From: Chloroflexota bacterium
GTDB lineage: Bacteria; Chloroflexota; UBA11872
Length of the DNA stretch: 64,000 bases
Assembly: GCA_022825895.1 (NCBI GenBank)
Contig: JAJDVX010000042.1
Coordinates: 70,525 to 134,524 of the forward strand
Direction of reading: 5' to 3'
A model generated the notes under the pieces. The model did not search any database. It was given only the letters and a program-made list of their open reading frames with translations, and was not told the origin of the DNA. The position numbers and the translations under genes are program-made. The first letter of the stretch is position 1, and the number at the start of each line of letters is the position of its first letter. Below, one piece after another: positions 30,003-39,238 of the stretch.

Positions 30003-31139
30003 ATGAAGATCACGGAAGTCAAGCTCAGCATCCTGGAGCGGCCCGGTGACATGGTGCATCGGCTGGTCGAGGTGCCGGGTCTGCGCCGTATTCAATACAC
30101 CCACAAAGCCTTCCCGACCTCACGGTCGGAGCATCATCCGTTTCTCATCGTCCGTACCGATGACGGGATCGAGAGCATTGCCCAGTGCGCGCCAGGCGTG
30201 GACCAGGCGAAGGACATGGTTGATCTCTTGCGGGAGATGGCCATCGGCGAGGATCCGTTCCGCCGCGAGCACTTCTTCCAGAAGTTCGAGGTGGCCCGGC
30301 GTTGGCTATATCGACCCTATGCGTGGGCGGCCGCTTTCGACCACTGCCTGTGGGACATCGCGGGGCAGGCGACCAACCAGCCGGTCTACAACCTGTTGGG
30401 CAAGGTGCGTGACCGTATTGCCGTCTACCTGATGGGCGGCGACACCGACCTTGATGGCTACAAGCGGCACATCGAGGCGGGCCGGGAGAATGCGGGCATC
30501 TTTGCCTACAAGATTCACAGCTACAAAGGCGGCAAGGCGGATGTACCGATCATTCGGGGGCTTCGGGAGCATGTTGGACCCGACTACGACCTCATCAACG
30601 ATCCGGTCCGCTCGTACACACTCGAAGAAGCGATCATGATCGGGCGGCTGATGGAGGAATTGGATTACGTCTGGCTGGAAGAGCCGATCCACGAGGAGAA
30701 CATCCTCCAGTTACAGGAGCTTTGCGCGGCATTGACCATGCCCGTGATGGGTCACGAACCGATGCAGGCCGACATGGAAGGATCGTGTCAACGGCTGTTG
30801 CTGAAGGCGACGGACATCATCCGCGCGACCGGGATGCATGGCGTGACCCAGACGATGAAAAGCGCGAACTTTGCGCAGTGCTACGGCGCGAATATCGAAC
30901 TGAATGGGCATGGAGGCCTCTTTGGAGCGGTCAATGCGCACCTGCAGATGGCGATTACCAACACGACCTATCACGAGGTCGGCGGTGACGGCCTGGGCTT
31001 GGCCAGGCAGGCGGAAGAGTTGGGCGCGATGAATGCCCCGCCGGTCAGGGATGGCCATATTGCGCCGCCCGACGGTCCCGGGTTTGGCATCGAGTGGGAC
31101 ATGAAGCAATTCCGGCGCCACCTGGTTGAAGAGTATTGA
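30003..31139 (+). CDS. Enolase-superfamily protein (mandelate racemase/muconate lactonizing-like)
   Basis: WAAAFDHCLWDIAGQATNQPVYNLLGKVRDRIAVY, YKIHSYKGG, LINDPVRSYTLEEA, YVWLEEPIHEEN, C-terminal DGHIAPPDGPGFGIEWD. Confidence 0.88.
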   Translation: MKITEVKLSILERPGDMVHRLVEVPGLRRIQYTHKAFPTSRSEHHPFLIVRTDDGIESIAQCAPGVDQAKDMVDLLREMAIGEDPFRREHFFQKFEVARRWLYRPYAWAAAFDHCLWDIAGQATNQPVYNLLGKVRDRIAVYLMGGDTDLDGYKRHIEAGRENAGIFAYKIHSYKGGKADVPIIRGLREHVGPDYDLINDPVRSYTLEEAIMIGRLMEELDYVWLEEPIHEENILQLQELCAALTMPVMGHEPMQADMEGSCQRLLLKATDIIRATGMHGVTQTMKSANFAQCYGANIELNGHGGLFGAVNAHLQMAITNTTYHEVGGDGLGLARQAEELGAMNAPPVRDGHIAPPDGPGFGIEWDMKQFRRHLVEEY

Positions 31140-31231
31140 GCAAGGGCCGCGTCCCCACCCTCGGCCTCCTCCATGCTGGTGTGCAGACTGGGGACATCAT
31201 TTACAGATGTTGGGTCTGGACACTTCCCGGG

Positions 31232-31305
31232 GGTGAGCGAGGGGACTTGAACACCCAGCCTTCAGGGCCACAACCAGAAGCTCTAACCGTTTGAGCTGCG
31301 CCCAC
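31232..31305 (-). pseudogene. Decayed duplicate of tRNA-His
   Basis: 69/74 identical to 29538-29611, no indels. Substitutions change T8 to C, break T29-A41 in the anticodon stem and break one T-stem pair; anticodon GTG retained. Confidence 0.8.
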
Positions 31306-31382
31306 CACAGGCCGAAAGACAGCATCCACCGGCCGCCCGTTGTTTTATCTGCCGCACCGCCCCTTGGAACGATGCGTGTGGC

Positions 31383-31574
31383 TCAGCCTCCGCCCAACAA
31401 ACTCACGATCACGCCGGTGATCGCGGCTGCCGCCCCAACCGATCCAATCATCGCCCCAACCATCCAGCGAGTTAGCCGGGTTTCCAGCGCATGAAGGTCG
31501 GCCTTCGTCGCCAGGTGCTCGTATCCGCCCTCGAGACGACTCACCCGTTCTTCCAGAGTCACCGTCGCCATCAA
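31383..31574 (-). CDS. Small coiled-coil plus TM protein (63 aa)
   Basis: MMATVTLEERVSRLEGGYEHLATKADLHALETRLTRWMVGAMIGSVGAAAAITGVIVSLLGGG; amphipathic helix then one TM. Confidence 0.6.
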   Translation of the reverse strand: MMATVTLEERVSRLEGGYEHLATKADLHALETRLTRWMVGAMIGSVGAAAAITGVIVSLLGGG

Positions 31575-31731
31575 GGCTCTCCTCGCCGGGAGCGTCCCGC
31601 GCTCCCATAGCGTCTCATTCTACCGACGCGCCATTCGACATCCCTGAAAACGCAGGCCTCCACCCCGCCTCCCACGCTGCAAACCGACCACCCCCAATCT
31701 CCGCCCCTCTAACCACCTCGATGCCCAGCAG

Positions 31732-31871
31732 ACCCCCGGACGGGGGTGTAACATGAGGTCACGATGAGGAGAGGTGACCCACGTCGCCGGCGGGTGTCTC
31801 AAGCACCCTGCCCCGACTGCGCGCCGCCCTCCCGCGTCGCGACCCCGGCCCAAGTGGCGCGGGGTCTTTTT
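31732..31871 (+). promoter_or_regulatory. Structured guaB leader ending in a terminator-like hairpin (candidate attenuator)
   Basis: ACCCCC-GGAC-GGGGGT (31732-31747); GGTCAC (31757-31762)/GTGACC (31774-31779); GGCGGGTG (31789-31796)/CACCCTGCC (31804-31812); GACCCCGGCC-CAAGT-GGCGCGGGGTC (31841-31866) followed by TTTTT (31867-31871), about 40 nt before the GTG start. Confidence 0.5.
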
Positions 31872-31911
31872 CGTTATTCGGGGTCACCCCAGGTCGCAGG
31901 GAGGCGCTTGC

Positions 31912-33435
31912 GTGTCGCTTGATCCGAATCCGGTTCGCATCGAAGAGCAGTCCGTAACGACCACCCGCAGCATCGTCGAAGGCCTTACCTACGACGATGT
32001 CCTCCTCGTCCCCGGCCGCTCCGACGTGCTCCCCACGCAAGTCGACACCCGCACCAGCATCACGCCCCGCCTCACCCTCAACGTGCCCCTCGTGTCATCC
32101 GCCATGGACACCGTCACCGAGGCCACCATGGCCGTCGCCATGGCCCGTGCCGGTGGCATCGGCGTCATTCACCGCAACCTCAGCATTGACGATCAGGTCG
32201 GCGAAATCGACAAGGTCAAACGCTCCCAGTCCGGCATGATCGTCGACCCCGTCACCCTGCCCCCCACCGCCACCCTCGCCGAAGCCAACGCCGTCATGGC
32301 CCGCTACCGCATCTCCGGCGTGCCCATTACTGACGAAGACGGCCGCCTCGTCGGCATCCTCACCAACCGCGACATGCGCTTCACCCACGATCAGGCCCGC
32401 ACCGTCGCCGACCTCATGACCAGCCAGAACCTCGTCACCGCCCCCGTTGGCACCACCCTTCGGCAGGCCCAGCACCGCCTCCACGAACACCGCATCGAAA
32501 AGCTGCCCGTCGTCGATTCCAAGGGCATCCTCCGCGGCCTTATCACCGTCAAGGACATCGCCAAGCGACAGCAATTCCCCCATGCCGTCTACGACGACAA
32601 GGGCCGCCTCGTCGTCGCCGCTGCCGTCGGCGTCCAGGAGGAAGCCTTCGACCGCGCCCGCGAACTCACCCAGGCCGGCGTTGATGTCCTCGTCGTCGAC
32701 TCCGCCCACGGCCACCACTCCGCCGTGCTGGACATGGTCAGTCGAGTCAAGGACAACCTCGACATCGAAGTCATCGCTGGCAACGTCGTCACCGCCGCCG
32801 GCGCCAGCGACCTCATCCAGGCCGGCGCTGACGCCATCAAGGTCGGCGTCGGACCCGCCGCCATCTGCACCACCCGCGTCGTCGCCGGCGTCGGCGTCCC
32901 CCAGCTCACCGCCATCCTCGACTGCGCCGACCCCTGCGCCGAGCACGGCGTCCCACTCATCGCCGACGGCGGCATCCGCTATTCCGGTGACGTCGCCAAG
33001 GCCATTGCCGCCGGCGCTTCCGCCGTCATGATCGGCAACCTGCTCGCCGGTACCGACGCCAGCCCCGGCGAAATCGTCTTCCGCCAGGGCGAACGCTTCA
33101 AGGAATACCGCGGCATGGGCTCCATCGGCGCCATGGTCGACCGCCGCATTGCCACCCGCGATCGCTATGGCCAGCACGAAGTCGAAGACGCCGCCAAGCT
33201 CGTCGCCGAAGGCGTCGAAGCCCAGACCCCCTATCGCGGCCCCACCGCCGGCCTCATCCACCAGTTGGTGGGCGGCCTCTGTTCATCCATGGGCTACGTC
33301 GGCGCACGGGACATCCACGCCATGCAAACCAGGGCCCGCTTCGTCCGCGTCACCAACGCCGGCGCCGACGAAAGCCACCCCCACGACGTCGTCCTCGTCA
33401 AGGAATCCCCCAACTACCAACACCGCTCGCGTTAG
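31912..33435 (+). CDS. guaB: Inosine-5'-monophosphate dehydrogenase
   Basis: [50 protein letters not shown] pair, [31 protein letters not shown]. Start GTG 31912; ORF track start is 31774. Confidence 0.95.
   Translation: MSLDPNPVRIEEQSVTTTRSIVEGLTYDDVLLVPGRSDVLPTQVDTRTSITPRLTLNVPLVSSAMDTVTEATMAVAMARAGGIGVIHRNLSIDDQVGEIDKVKRSQSGMIVDPVTLPPTATLAEANAVMARYRISGVPITDEDGRLVGILTNRDMRFTHDQARTVADLMTSQNLVTAPVGTTLRQAQHRLHEHRIEKLPVVDSKGILRGLITVKDIAKRQQFPHAVYDDKGRLVVAAAVGVQEEAFDRARELTQAGVDVLVVDSAHGHHSAVLDMVSRVKDNLDIEVIAGNVVTAAGASDLIQAGADAIKVGVGPAAICTTRVVAGVGVPQLTAILDCADPCAEHGVPLIADGGIRYSGDVAKAIAAGASAVMIGNLLAGTDASPGEIVFRQGERFKEYRGMGSIGAMVDRRIATRDRYGQHEVEDAAKLVAEGVEAQTPYRGPTAGLIHQLVGGLCSSMGYVGARDIHAMQTRARFVRVTNAGADESHPHDVVLVKESPNYQHRSR
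33310..33435 (+). repeat. Direct repeat copy 1: 3' end of guaB
   Basis: 126 bp, about 6 substitutions relative to 35460-35585, same frame and TAG stop. Confidence 0.93.
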
Positions 33436-33960
33436 TCCCCATCACTCCCGCGTCCAGAGCGGGATCTCAGCAACTCCCAGATAGCCCAGCCTTGGCGTCG
33501 CCATCAATGTCCCCGGCATCTTTAGGCTGACATCGCAACGTCGCAGCGATCCAGGAAGGCTGCCCACCTCCCCCGACCACCTCGCCCCTTCAGCGTCAGT
33601 GCCGTATCGTCAACCCGATTAAGCAGACGAATGCATGGCAATGAGCCGTCGCCCGGTACCAGTCATCAACAGATGACACTCGGCCGACTAGCAGCGACGC
33701 GGTTGGCTCCACTCGCTAACAACGTCATCGGCCGGATTCGAATGTCAGCGTTGTCCGAGTTGATCCATTAGCCAATCCGTGGGCAAGCAGAGACTTCCGG
33801 GCCCAACAACTCTGCGACCGAACAGCCTTTGCTCGCGTGCAGAGCAACCGCCGGCCGGCATCCGGGTGATGTTGCGACTCGTCATACCGGAACCTGCAGA
33901 ACAGCCGCCAGAGCGCGCCACCTGCATTCTCGAAACCTCGGCGAGGCTATCGAGCCTGAA

Positions 33961-35388
33961 ATGAACCGACGAAGGACTCCAGTCGCGCCGGAAGCTGCCT
34001 GGCGGCTTGCGACCGGGATTGGGCGGATCACGCTGCTGAGCGTCGTGATCTTCTGGTGGGGGGCCTACGTTCTTCCGCATCTCTTCAGCCTGGCGTTCCC
34101 GGAGCTTCTGCCGCCCTGGAACACCACGCTGGGTCGGCTGAACGCCAGCAACGAAGGAACAGTTGCGAATACGGTTTCCGCCGCAACCCTGGCTAGCGTG
34201 ACGCTCCTGGTGGCCGCGACGGCCGTAAGCACCCATCGCCGATCGGCAGGCTGGATGGCCGTCGGCGGTTGGGCCGTTATGGCACTGACGACTGCCGCCC
34301 TGGCATTTGAAGAGCTCGCCGAATTCAAGAAGGATGGCCCGATTTCGGTCGTCGGGCATTCGGAACGCTTGGGCCTTCCCTGGCCGGTTCTCGCGAGTCC
34401 GCTGGTCGTAGCATTCGTGCTGGCGATGTGGGTCTTCATCCGTAAGGGATTGGATTCGCGAGAGTCCCGCAGGCCGCTGACGCTTGGGATCGCCTGCTGG
34501 GTGCTTGCTCTTCTGCATGAGGCGATTGATCCGTGGGTGTTCTACGGGCGAGCGAGGGCTGTCGAGTTTGTCCTTGAGGAGACCCTGGAATTCAGCGGCA
34601 CCCTGCTAATCGGAGTGACGGCGGCCATAGTGCTCCGAGGTGGCCTTCCCCCGCCGTATAACCTGTTCGGTAGTCACGGTCGTCGGTCCATCGTTGGATC
34701 GGTCGGCGCGTTGGTCCTGCTTGGCGGCCTCGCGATCGCATTCCTATTCCGCCCGCCGTTGGTGGAGGCGCTAGCCCCCTACACGCGGGCGGGAGCCTTT
34801 GGCGTGAGTCTTCAGCAGCATGAAGCCTTGGTCCAGGAAGTCCGTATGCCGGCCACGCCCGTACACAGCGTCAGACTCCGACTGGCAAATTGCGGTCTTA
34901 CTGGTCCATCCGGAACCGTGGCAGTTCGATTCACAACACTCGATGCGCCAGACCGCATTCTGGCCCGAGGCTCGATCGAGATTCCCGCCGGCGACTGCCC
35001 ACGCTGGCGAGACATTGAACTGCTGCCGCCGCTTACCGCGGCCGAAGGACGGCAACTGGCCCTCCAGGTCGCGATTGACATCGAGTCCGGAGCCGCTATG
35101 CAGATCGGCGCCACCAAAGGAAACCGCTACCCTGACGGCCGGCTTTCGATCAACGGCGCGCTGGCCTGGCCAGATCAAGACCTGGAATTCATAGCCTACG
35201 GCCCGCCCCAACCGTCGCGCTCCAAGCTCTCGGCGATCTGGATTCTCGCGAAGTCCGGCTGGCGCTGGCCGCTGCTAGCTGCCGACGTATTCGCTTCTCT
35301 CGCGCTGATCACGTTCGTTCCGGTTCGCCTCATAACCGCAGCAGTACTTGGTCCAGATGGGCCAACATCTCGCAAGTCCGAGACCTGA
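33961..35388 (+). CDS. Uncharacterised polytopic membrane protein with extracytoplasmic domain
   Basis: MNRRRTPVAPEAAWRLATGIGRITLL start; several TM helices, a large soluble segment after the last N-terminal TM helix, one C-terminal TM. ORF track start is 33829. Confidence 0.7.
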   Translation: MNRRRTPVAPEAAWRLATGIGRITLLSVVIFWWGAYVLPHLFSLAFPELLPPWNTTLGRLNASNEGTVANTVSAATLASVTLLVAATAVSTHRRSAGWMAVGGWAVMALTTAALAFEELAEFKKDGPISVVGHSERLGLPWPVLASPLVVAFVLAMWVFIRKGLDSRESRRPLTLGIACWVLALLHEAIDPWVFYGRARAVEFVLEETLEFSGTLLIGVTAAIVLRGGLPPPYNLFGSHGRRSIVGSVGALVLLGGLAIAFLFRPPLVEALAPYTRAGAFGVSLQQHEALVQEVRMPATPVHSVRLRLANCGLTGPSGTVAVRFTTLDAPDRILARGSIEIPAGDCPRWRDIELLPPLTAAEGRQLALQVAIDIESGAAMQIGATKGNRYPDGRLSINGALAWPDQDLEFIAYGPPQPSRSKLSAIWILAKSGWRWPLLAADVFASLALITFVPVRLITAAVLGPDGPTSRKSET

Positions 35389-35459
35389 CGTCCGGCAGCC
35401 ACACTCAATAGGCTCCTCGGCATCATCACCCGAAACCGGCCGGTCCGGTCCGCCAGCCC

Positions 35460-35585
35460 GACATCCACGCCATGCAAACCAGGGCCCGCTTCGTCCGCGT
35501 CACCAACGCTGGCGCCGACGAACGCCACCCCCACGACGTCGTCCTCGTCAAGGAATCCCCCAACTACCGACACCGCCCCCGCTAG
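35460..35585 (+). repeat. Direct repeat copy 2: displaced guaB 3'-end fragment ([41 protein letters not shown])
   Basis: Homologous to the last 41 codons plus stop of guaB; homology stops at the stop codon. Confidence 0.93.
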
Positions 35586-35777
35586 CCGGTGCAATTCCGA
35601 GGCCGTGCTACTCCGGCCCCGCCGTCATGACCGCATCCGCGGTTGAGACCCGGCAGATGCAGCTGGCAGAGGCGAGTCGCACGCGAGCCTCAGCCCGAAC
35701 GGACGCTGTTCTGGCACCGCGGGTCCCAGGGTGACAGATTTGCCGCCAGTTGCGCCCCGTTCTGAGAGTCCGACTTA

Positions 35778-36650
35778 ATGGGCGACGGGTTCGTTGGCCG
35801 AGTTGGACGCGCCCTGCGGCTTGATACAACCCTGTATCGCGAAGTCGCAGCTCCCGGTGCCAGCACCGAACAAGCCGCGCTGACTGTCGTGCTCGCGGCC
35901 GTCGGGCTCGGCTTCGCGCAGACCGGCACCGATATATTCAACTGGCTTAACTTTGGACAGCCGGGACTCACCACGATCCAAGCCAACGCGTGGATCCTCG
36001 CCCACTTTCAGAACGCGGCCGTCGTGGTGAGAACCCTGGCCATCGTGGCGGCCTGGCCGGTGTGGGCTGTTGGACTGTGGCTCGTTGCTCGGGGCATCAA
36101 TGTCCGGGGGAACCGTCCGCCAGGTCTTTGGCAAATCGCCCGCGCCATTGGCTTTGCGCTGACGCCGGGCGCGTTCGGCGCCTTCCTGCTCGTTCCAGTC
36201 ACAGTCACGACGGCCTTTGTCTTTCCCGGAATACCCTCGGAGCCAAACGACCTTCGCGATCCAATGGCACTTCCCTGGCTGGGACTCCTCCAGGACGTCG
36301 GGTGGAGTCTGCTCTTGATCTGGGTCTTTTGGGGAACACTGCTGGCAGTTCGCGAAACCCTGGGATTGACTTCCGGTCAGGCCCTCGGCGCACTCGTCAC
36401 CGTTGCAACCGGCCACGGCCTGCTCGTGATATTGGTACTGACAATCGCCAGCGTGATCGCCGCAGCCATCGGTGTGATACCCGACGCCTTCGAACCCGTG
36501 ACCACGATTGCCCCCTATACCGATCTGTCTGAACGGATCGCCGCAGAGGTTCCGGCCTGGACCATCTTCGGGTTCGACATTTACTTCGGTCGGTTCATTA
36601 GCGATGCGCTCGTCAGCCCCCTGTCCAGCCTGCTGGCAATCGTTCGCTAG
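35778..36650 (+). CDS. Yip1-domain-like membrane protein (paralog 1 of 3)
   Basis: Hydrophobic 290 aa; WQIARAIGFALTPGAFGAFLLVPV; VFWGTLLAVRETLGLTSGQAL. Confidence 0.7.
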   Translation: MGDGFVGRVGRALRLDTTLYREVAAPGASTEQAALTVVLAAVGLGFAQTGTDIFNWLNFGQPGLTTIQANAWILAHFQNAAVVVRTLAIVAAWPVWAVGLWLVARGINVRGNRPPGLWQIARAIGFALTPGAFGAFLLVPVTVTTAFVFPGIPSEPNDLRDPMALPWLGLLQDVGWSLLLIWVFWGTLLAVRETLGLTSGQALGALVTVATGHGLLVILVLTIASVIAAAIGVIPDAFEPVTTIAPYTDLSERIAAEVPAWTIFGFDIYFGRFISDALVSPLSSLLAIVR

Positions 36651-36664
36651 CGCGGCGTGTCGCA

Positions 36665-37330
36665 ATGAAGCCCGAACTGGAGAATGCCGACCAGGGTCGA
36701 AAGCTCCTCAGCAGTCTGCGTGACGCAGCACTGCTGACGCCGGCCGTCTATCGCGGAGTGTCCAGCACTGGCGGCAACACCGGGCTGGCGTTTCTCGTCG
36801 TTGGGGTTACCGCCCTGGGATTTGGGCTCGCGACGCTCCTCGGGTTGGTGCTTGCTGGATCGCCCGCGACCGGGCTCTTCGTTGGACTAGTCCTCGAACC
36901 TCTCGTCAGCGTGGTGGCGTGGTTCGGAGGAATGGCGGTTGCGTGGGCGGTGGGATCGCGGATGGCCACACCCGACGTCAGGACCAGAGAATTCTGGCCT
37001 GTGGTTCGTGCGCTGGCGTTCGCCCAGACTCCAAACCTTGTCGGCGTGCTCGTAGTGCTGCCCACGCCCTACCGTGGCGGCGTGTGGTTAGCAGCCAGAC
37101 TCTGGCTTCTGCTTGCGAGTTCAACCGCGATCCGCGAGTCACTCGGGCTGAGCAAGGGACGCCTGCTGGTCACCCTGACCTTTAGCGCAGCCGCATACAC
37201 GCTGCTATTGGTTGGAATCATCCGATTACTGGCACCTGTAGGAATGGGCAACGCCACGAGCGGTTCCTTCGGACTGGGTTTCTTGTGCGGCGTCGAACCA
37301 GTGACGTCACAGCGGCCAGTCACCACGTGA
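36665..37330 (+). CDS. Yip1-domain-like membrane protein (paralog 2 of 3)
   Basis: FWPVVRALAFAQTPNLVGVLVVLP; LLASSTAIRESLGLSKGRLLVTL shares layout with its neighbours. Confidence 0.68.
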   Translation: MKPELENADQGRKLLSSLRDAALLTPAVYRGVSSTGGNTGLAFLVVGVTALGFGLATLLGLVLAGSPATGLFVGLVLEPLVSVVAWFGGMAVAWAVGSRMATPDVRTREFWPVVRALAFAQTPNLVGVLVVLPTPYRGGVWLAARLWLLLASSTAIRESLGLSKGRLLVTLTFSAAAYTLLLVGIIRLLAPVGMGNATSGSFGLGFLCGVEPVTSQRPVTT

Positions 37331-37351
37331 ACACGCCCGGGGCTGGTTGAC

Positions 37352-38185
37352 ATGCAAGCCGGAACGACGAGCGATGCGAATGTCAGCATCAGGCAGGCCT
37401 TGCGCCTGAACCAATCCCTTTACACCAACGTTGCAACGCGCGGTGTCGGCGGCCGGCAGGCACTAAAGGTAATGGCAATAGCGGCCCTTTTCTTCGGCCT
37501 CCTCGAGTTCAGCAGTTCCGGCCCTGCCCTCACCCAGACCCTCGGCGCGGCCGGCGTCGATGCGGGCTCGGCGGTAGCGCAAATGGCCTGGTTGGTTGCG
37601 GGCCCTGCGCTGGCTCACCTGTCAGCCTGGCTGATCTGGACGTTCCTGCTCTGGTTGATCGGTGCTCGGTGGACTGCGCCTGAGCGCGCGCCACCCTCGT
37701 TCGGTAGCGTGGCGCGCGCGTTGGCTTTGGCGCAGTCGCCAATCCTGGTGGCTCCCGTCATGTTCGCCATTACGCAAATCGTCGTAGGCAGTCTCGCCGG
37801 ATCACCAGGTAGTCCGGCCAACCTCTTGTTGGTGGCTCCGGCATGGACAGCTGGCCTCATAAATGCCTGGATACTTGCGGGGACGTTTCTAGCTCTACGT
37901 GAGATTTCTGGCATGACCGGCGGCCGAGTATTCACCTCGGTCGTCGGCGTCGGGGTACTCGTGGCGGTGCTGTTTGGAGTCCTCACCGTCATGCTGAGTA
38001 GCGTCGCGGGACGGGAGGCTGTCGGTCTGTATCCCATCTTTCCCCCGGGCTTCAATTCAAATGCGCTGACGGCAGAGGACATCGCCTACAGACTTGACTT
38101 CAACATCGGCTTCCTTGGCTTGACCGATAGCCTCCTGAGTCATCTGTCGAGTTCAATCCTTCATCCGTTCGCGGGCGCCACGTAG
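37352..38185 (+). CDS. Yip1-domain-like membrane protein (paralog 3 of 3)
   Basis: FGSVARALALAQSPILVAPVMF; AWILAGTFLALREISGMTGGRVFTSV shares layout with its neighbours. Confidence 0.7.
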   Translation: MQAGTTSDANVSIRQALRLNQSLYTNVATRGVGGRQALKVMAIAALFFGLLEFSSSGPALTQTLGAAGVDAGSAVAQMAWLVAGPALAHLSAWLIWTFLLWLIGARWTAPERAPPSFGSVARALALAQSPILVAPVMFAITQIVVGSLAGSPGSPANLLLVAPAWTAGLINAWILAGTFLALREISGMTGGRVFTSVVGVGVLVAVLFGVLTVMLSSVAGREAVGLYPIFPPGFNSNALTAEDIAYRLDFNIGFLGLTDSLLSHLSSSILHPFAGAT

Positions 38186-38865
38186 TGCAAACGGCGAGTC
38201 CCCACGTTCGCAGACTTCCTCAGCCCTACACACCCGTTGGATTTCAACCAGCACCTAACACCCCCGGTCCACTCACAGTCGTCCCGGCCGCCCCAATTGC
38301 ATTAACGGTGCCCATTTGGACCGTCCGATCCTCCGATGCCAGTAGACGGAGGCACGTCAACGTCCGGTCCATTTCCCGGACACGTATGGTCCGCCCTGGC
38401 GGCGTATTGGCCGGTATGGAATCCGGATCCCTCCTGCGCGGTGGGCCTGCCGGATTCGTGGAGCGTCTGCACTGAACCTCACCAACCACCGCTGACCTGG
38501 TAGAAGAGCCCGATCCGAGCTTGTCGCCTGGGGCCAAAGGTGGGCCATGTCCTCCGCGGCGTCATCAACCTGCCTGCCCGCTGTGCCGTCGTCGCAGTCT
38601 GTTCGATTCGGCGTACCGGGACGACGCCCGAACGTATCGACACCCCGCGATTCCGGCCGGGCCGACCGCGATCGTCAGCATGCTAGTCTCGCGCCCTTGA
38701 AGCGTAGGGCAGCGACGGTGAGAATTGAGATGATATCCCCACCAACCAGCCCGACCCGACGCACGCCAAGCGCCATGTGAAGCGCCGAATCGTCCCTGAC
38801 TTGGTCGGACCCGGCCACCAAGCTCTACGCCGAGTCAACCCGCGCCCTCCGCAAAGGAGCCCCGC

Positions 38866-39186
38866 ATGTTCGTCATCATCGCCCCCATCCAGATCAAGGA
38901 CGGCTACAAGGACCGCTTCATCGATGAAATGATCGGCGACGCCCGCGGCTCCGTGAATGACGAGCCAGGCTGCCTCCAATTCGACGTCATCCAGGACGCC
39001 AACGACCCCAATCGCATTTGGCTCTACGAAATCTACGTCGATGAAGACGCCTTCAAGGCCCACACCCAGGCCCCCCACTTCATCAAGTGGCGCGACGCCA
39101 CCGCCGACTGGACCGAGGACTCGGGTCTGCAGGGCGCCGGCCTCGGCGCCACAAACATCTGGCCGCCCGACGACGAGTGGAAGTAA
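38866..39186 (+). CDS. Antibiotic biosynthesis monooxygenase (ABM)-domain protein
   Basis: IKDGYKDRFIDEMIGDARGSVNDEPGCLQFDVIQDANDPNRIWLYEIYVDEDAFKAHTQAPHF. Confidence 0.88.
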   Translation: MFVIIAPIQIKDGYKDRFIDEMIGDARGSVNDEPGCLQFDVIQDANDPNRIWLYEIYVDEDAFKAHTQAPHFIKWRDATADWTEDSGLQGAGLGATNIWPPDDEWK

Positions 39187-39238
39187 TCCGGCGCTAGCGC
39201 GCATCCTTGCTACATGGCGACAAACGGAGATCGATGAC

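Noticed and set aside
31185-31231. IS-end-like sequence (CATCATTTACAGATG) just before the tRNA-His copy
   Set aside because: Resembles transposon ends loosely but no matching partner end or transposase found.
32095-33261. 388-aa minus-strand ORF
   Set aside because: Antisense to guaB; Gly/Asp/Ala-rich shadow frame.
33745-34518. 257-aa minus-strand ORF
   Set aside because: Overlaps the more credible plus-strand membrane protein and has no recognisable motif.
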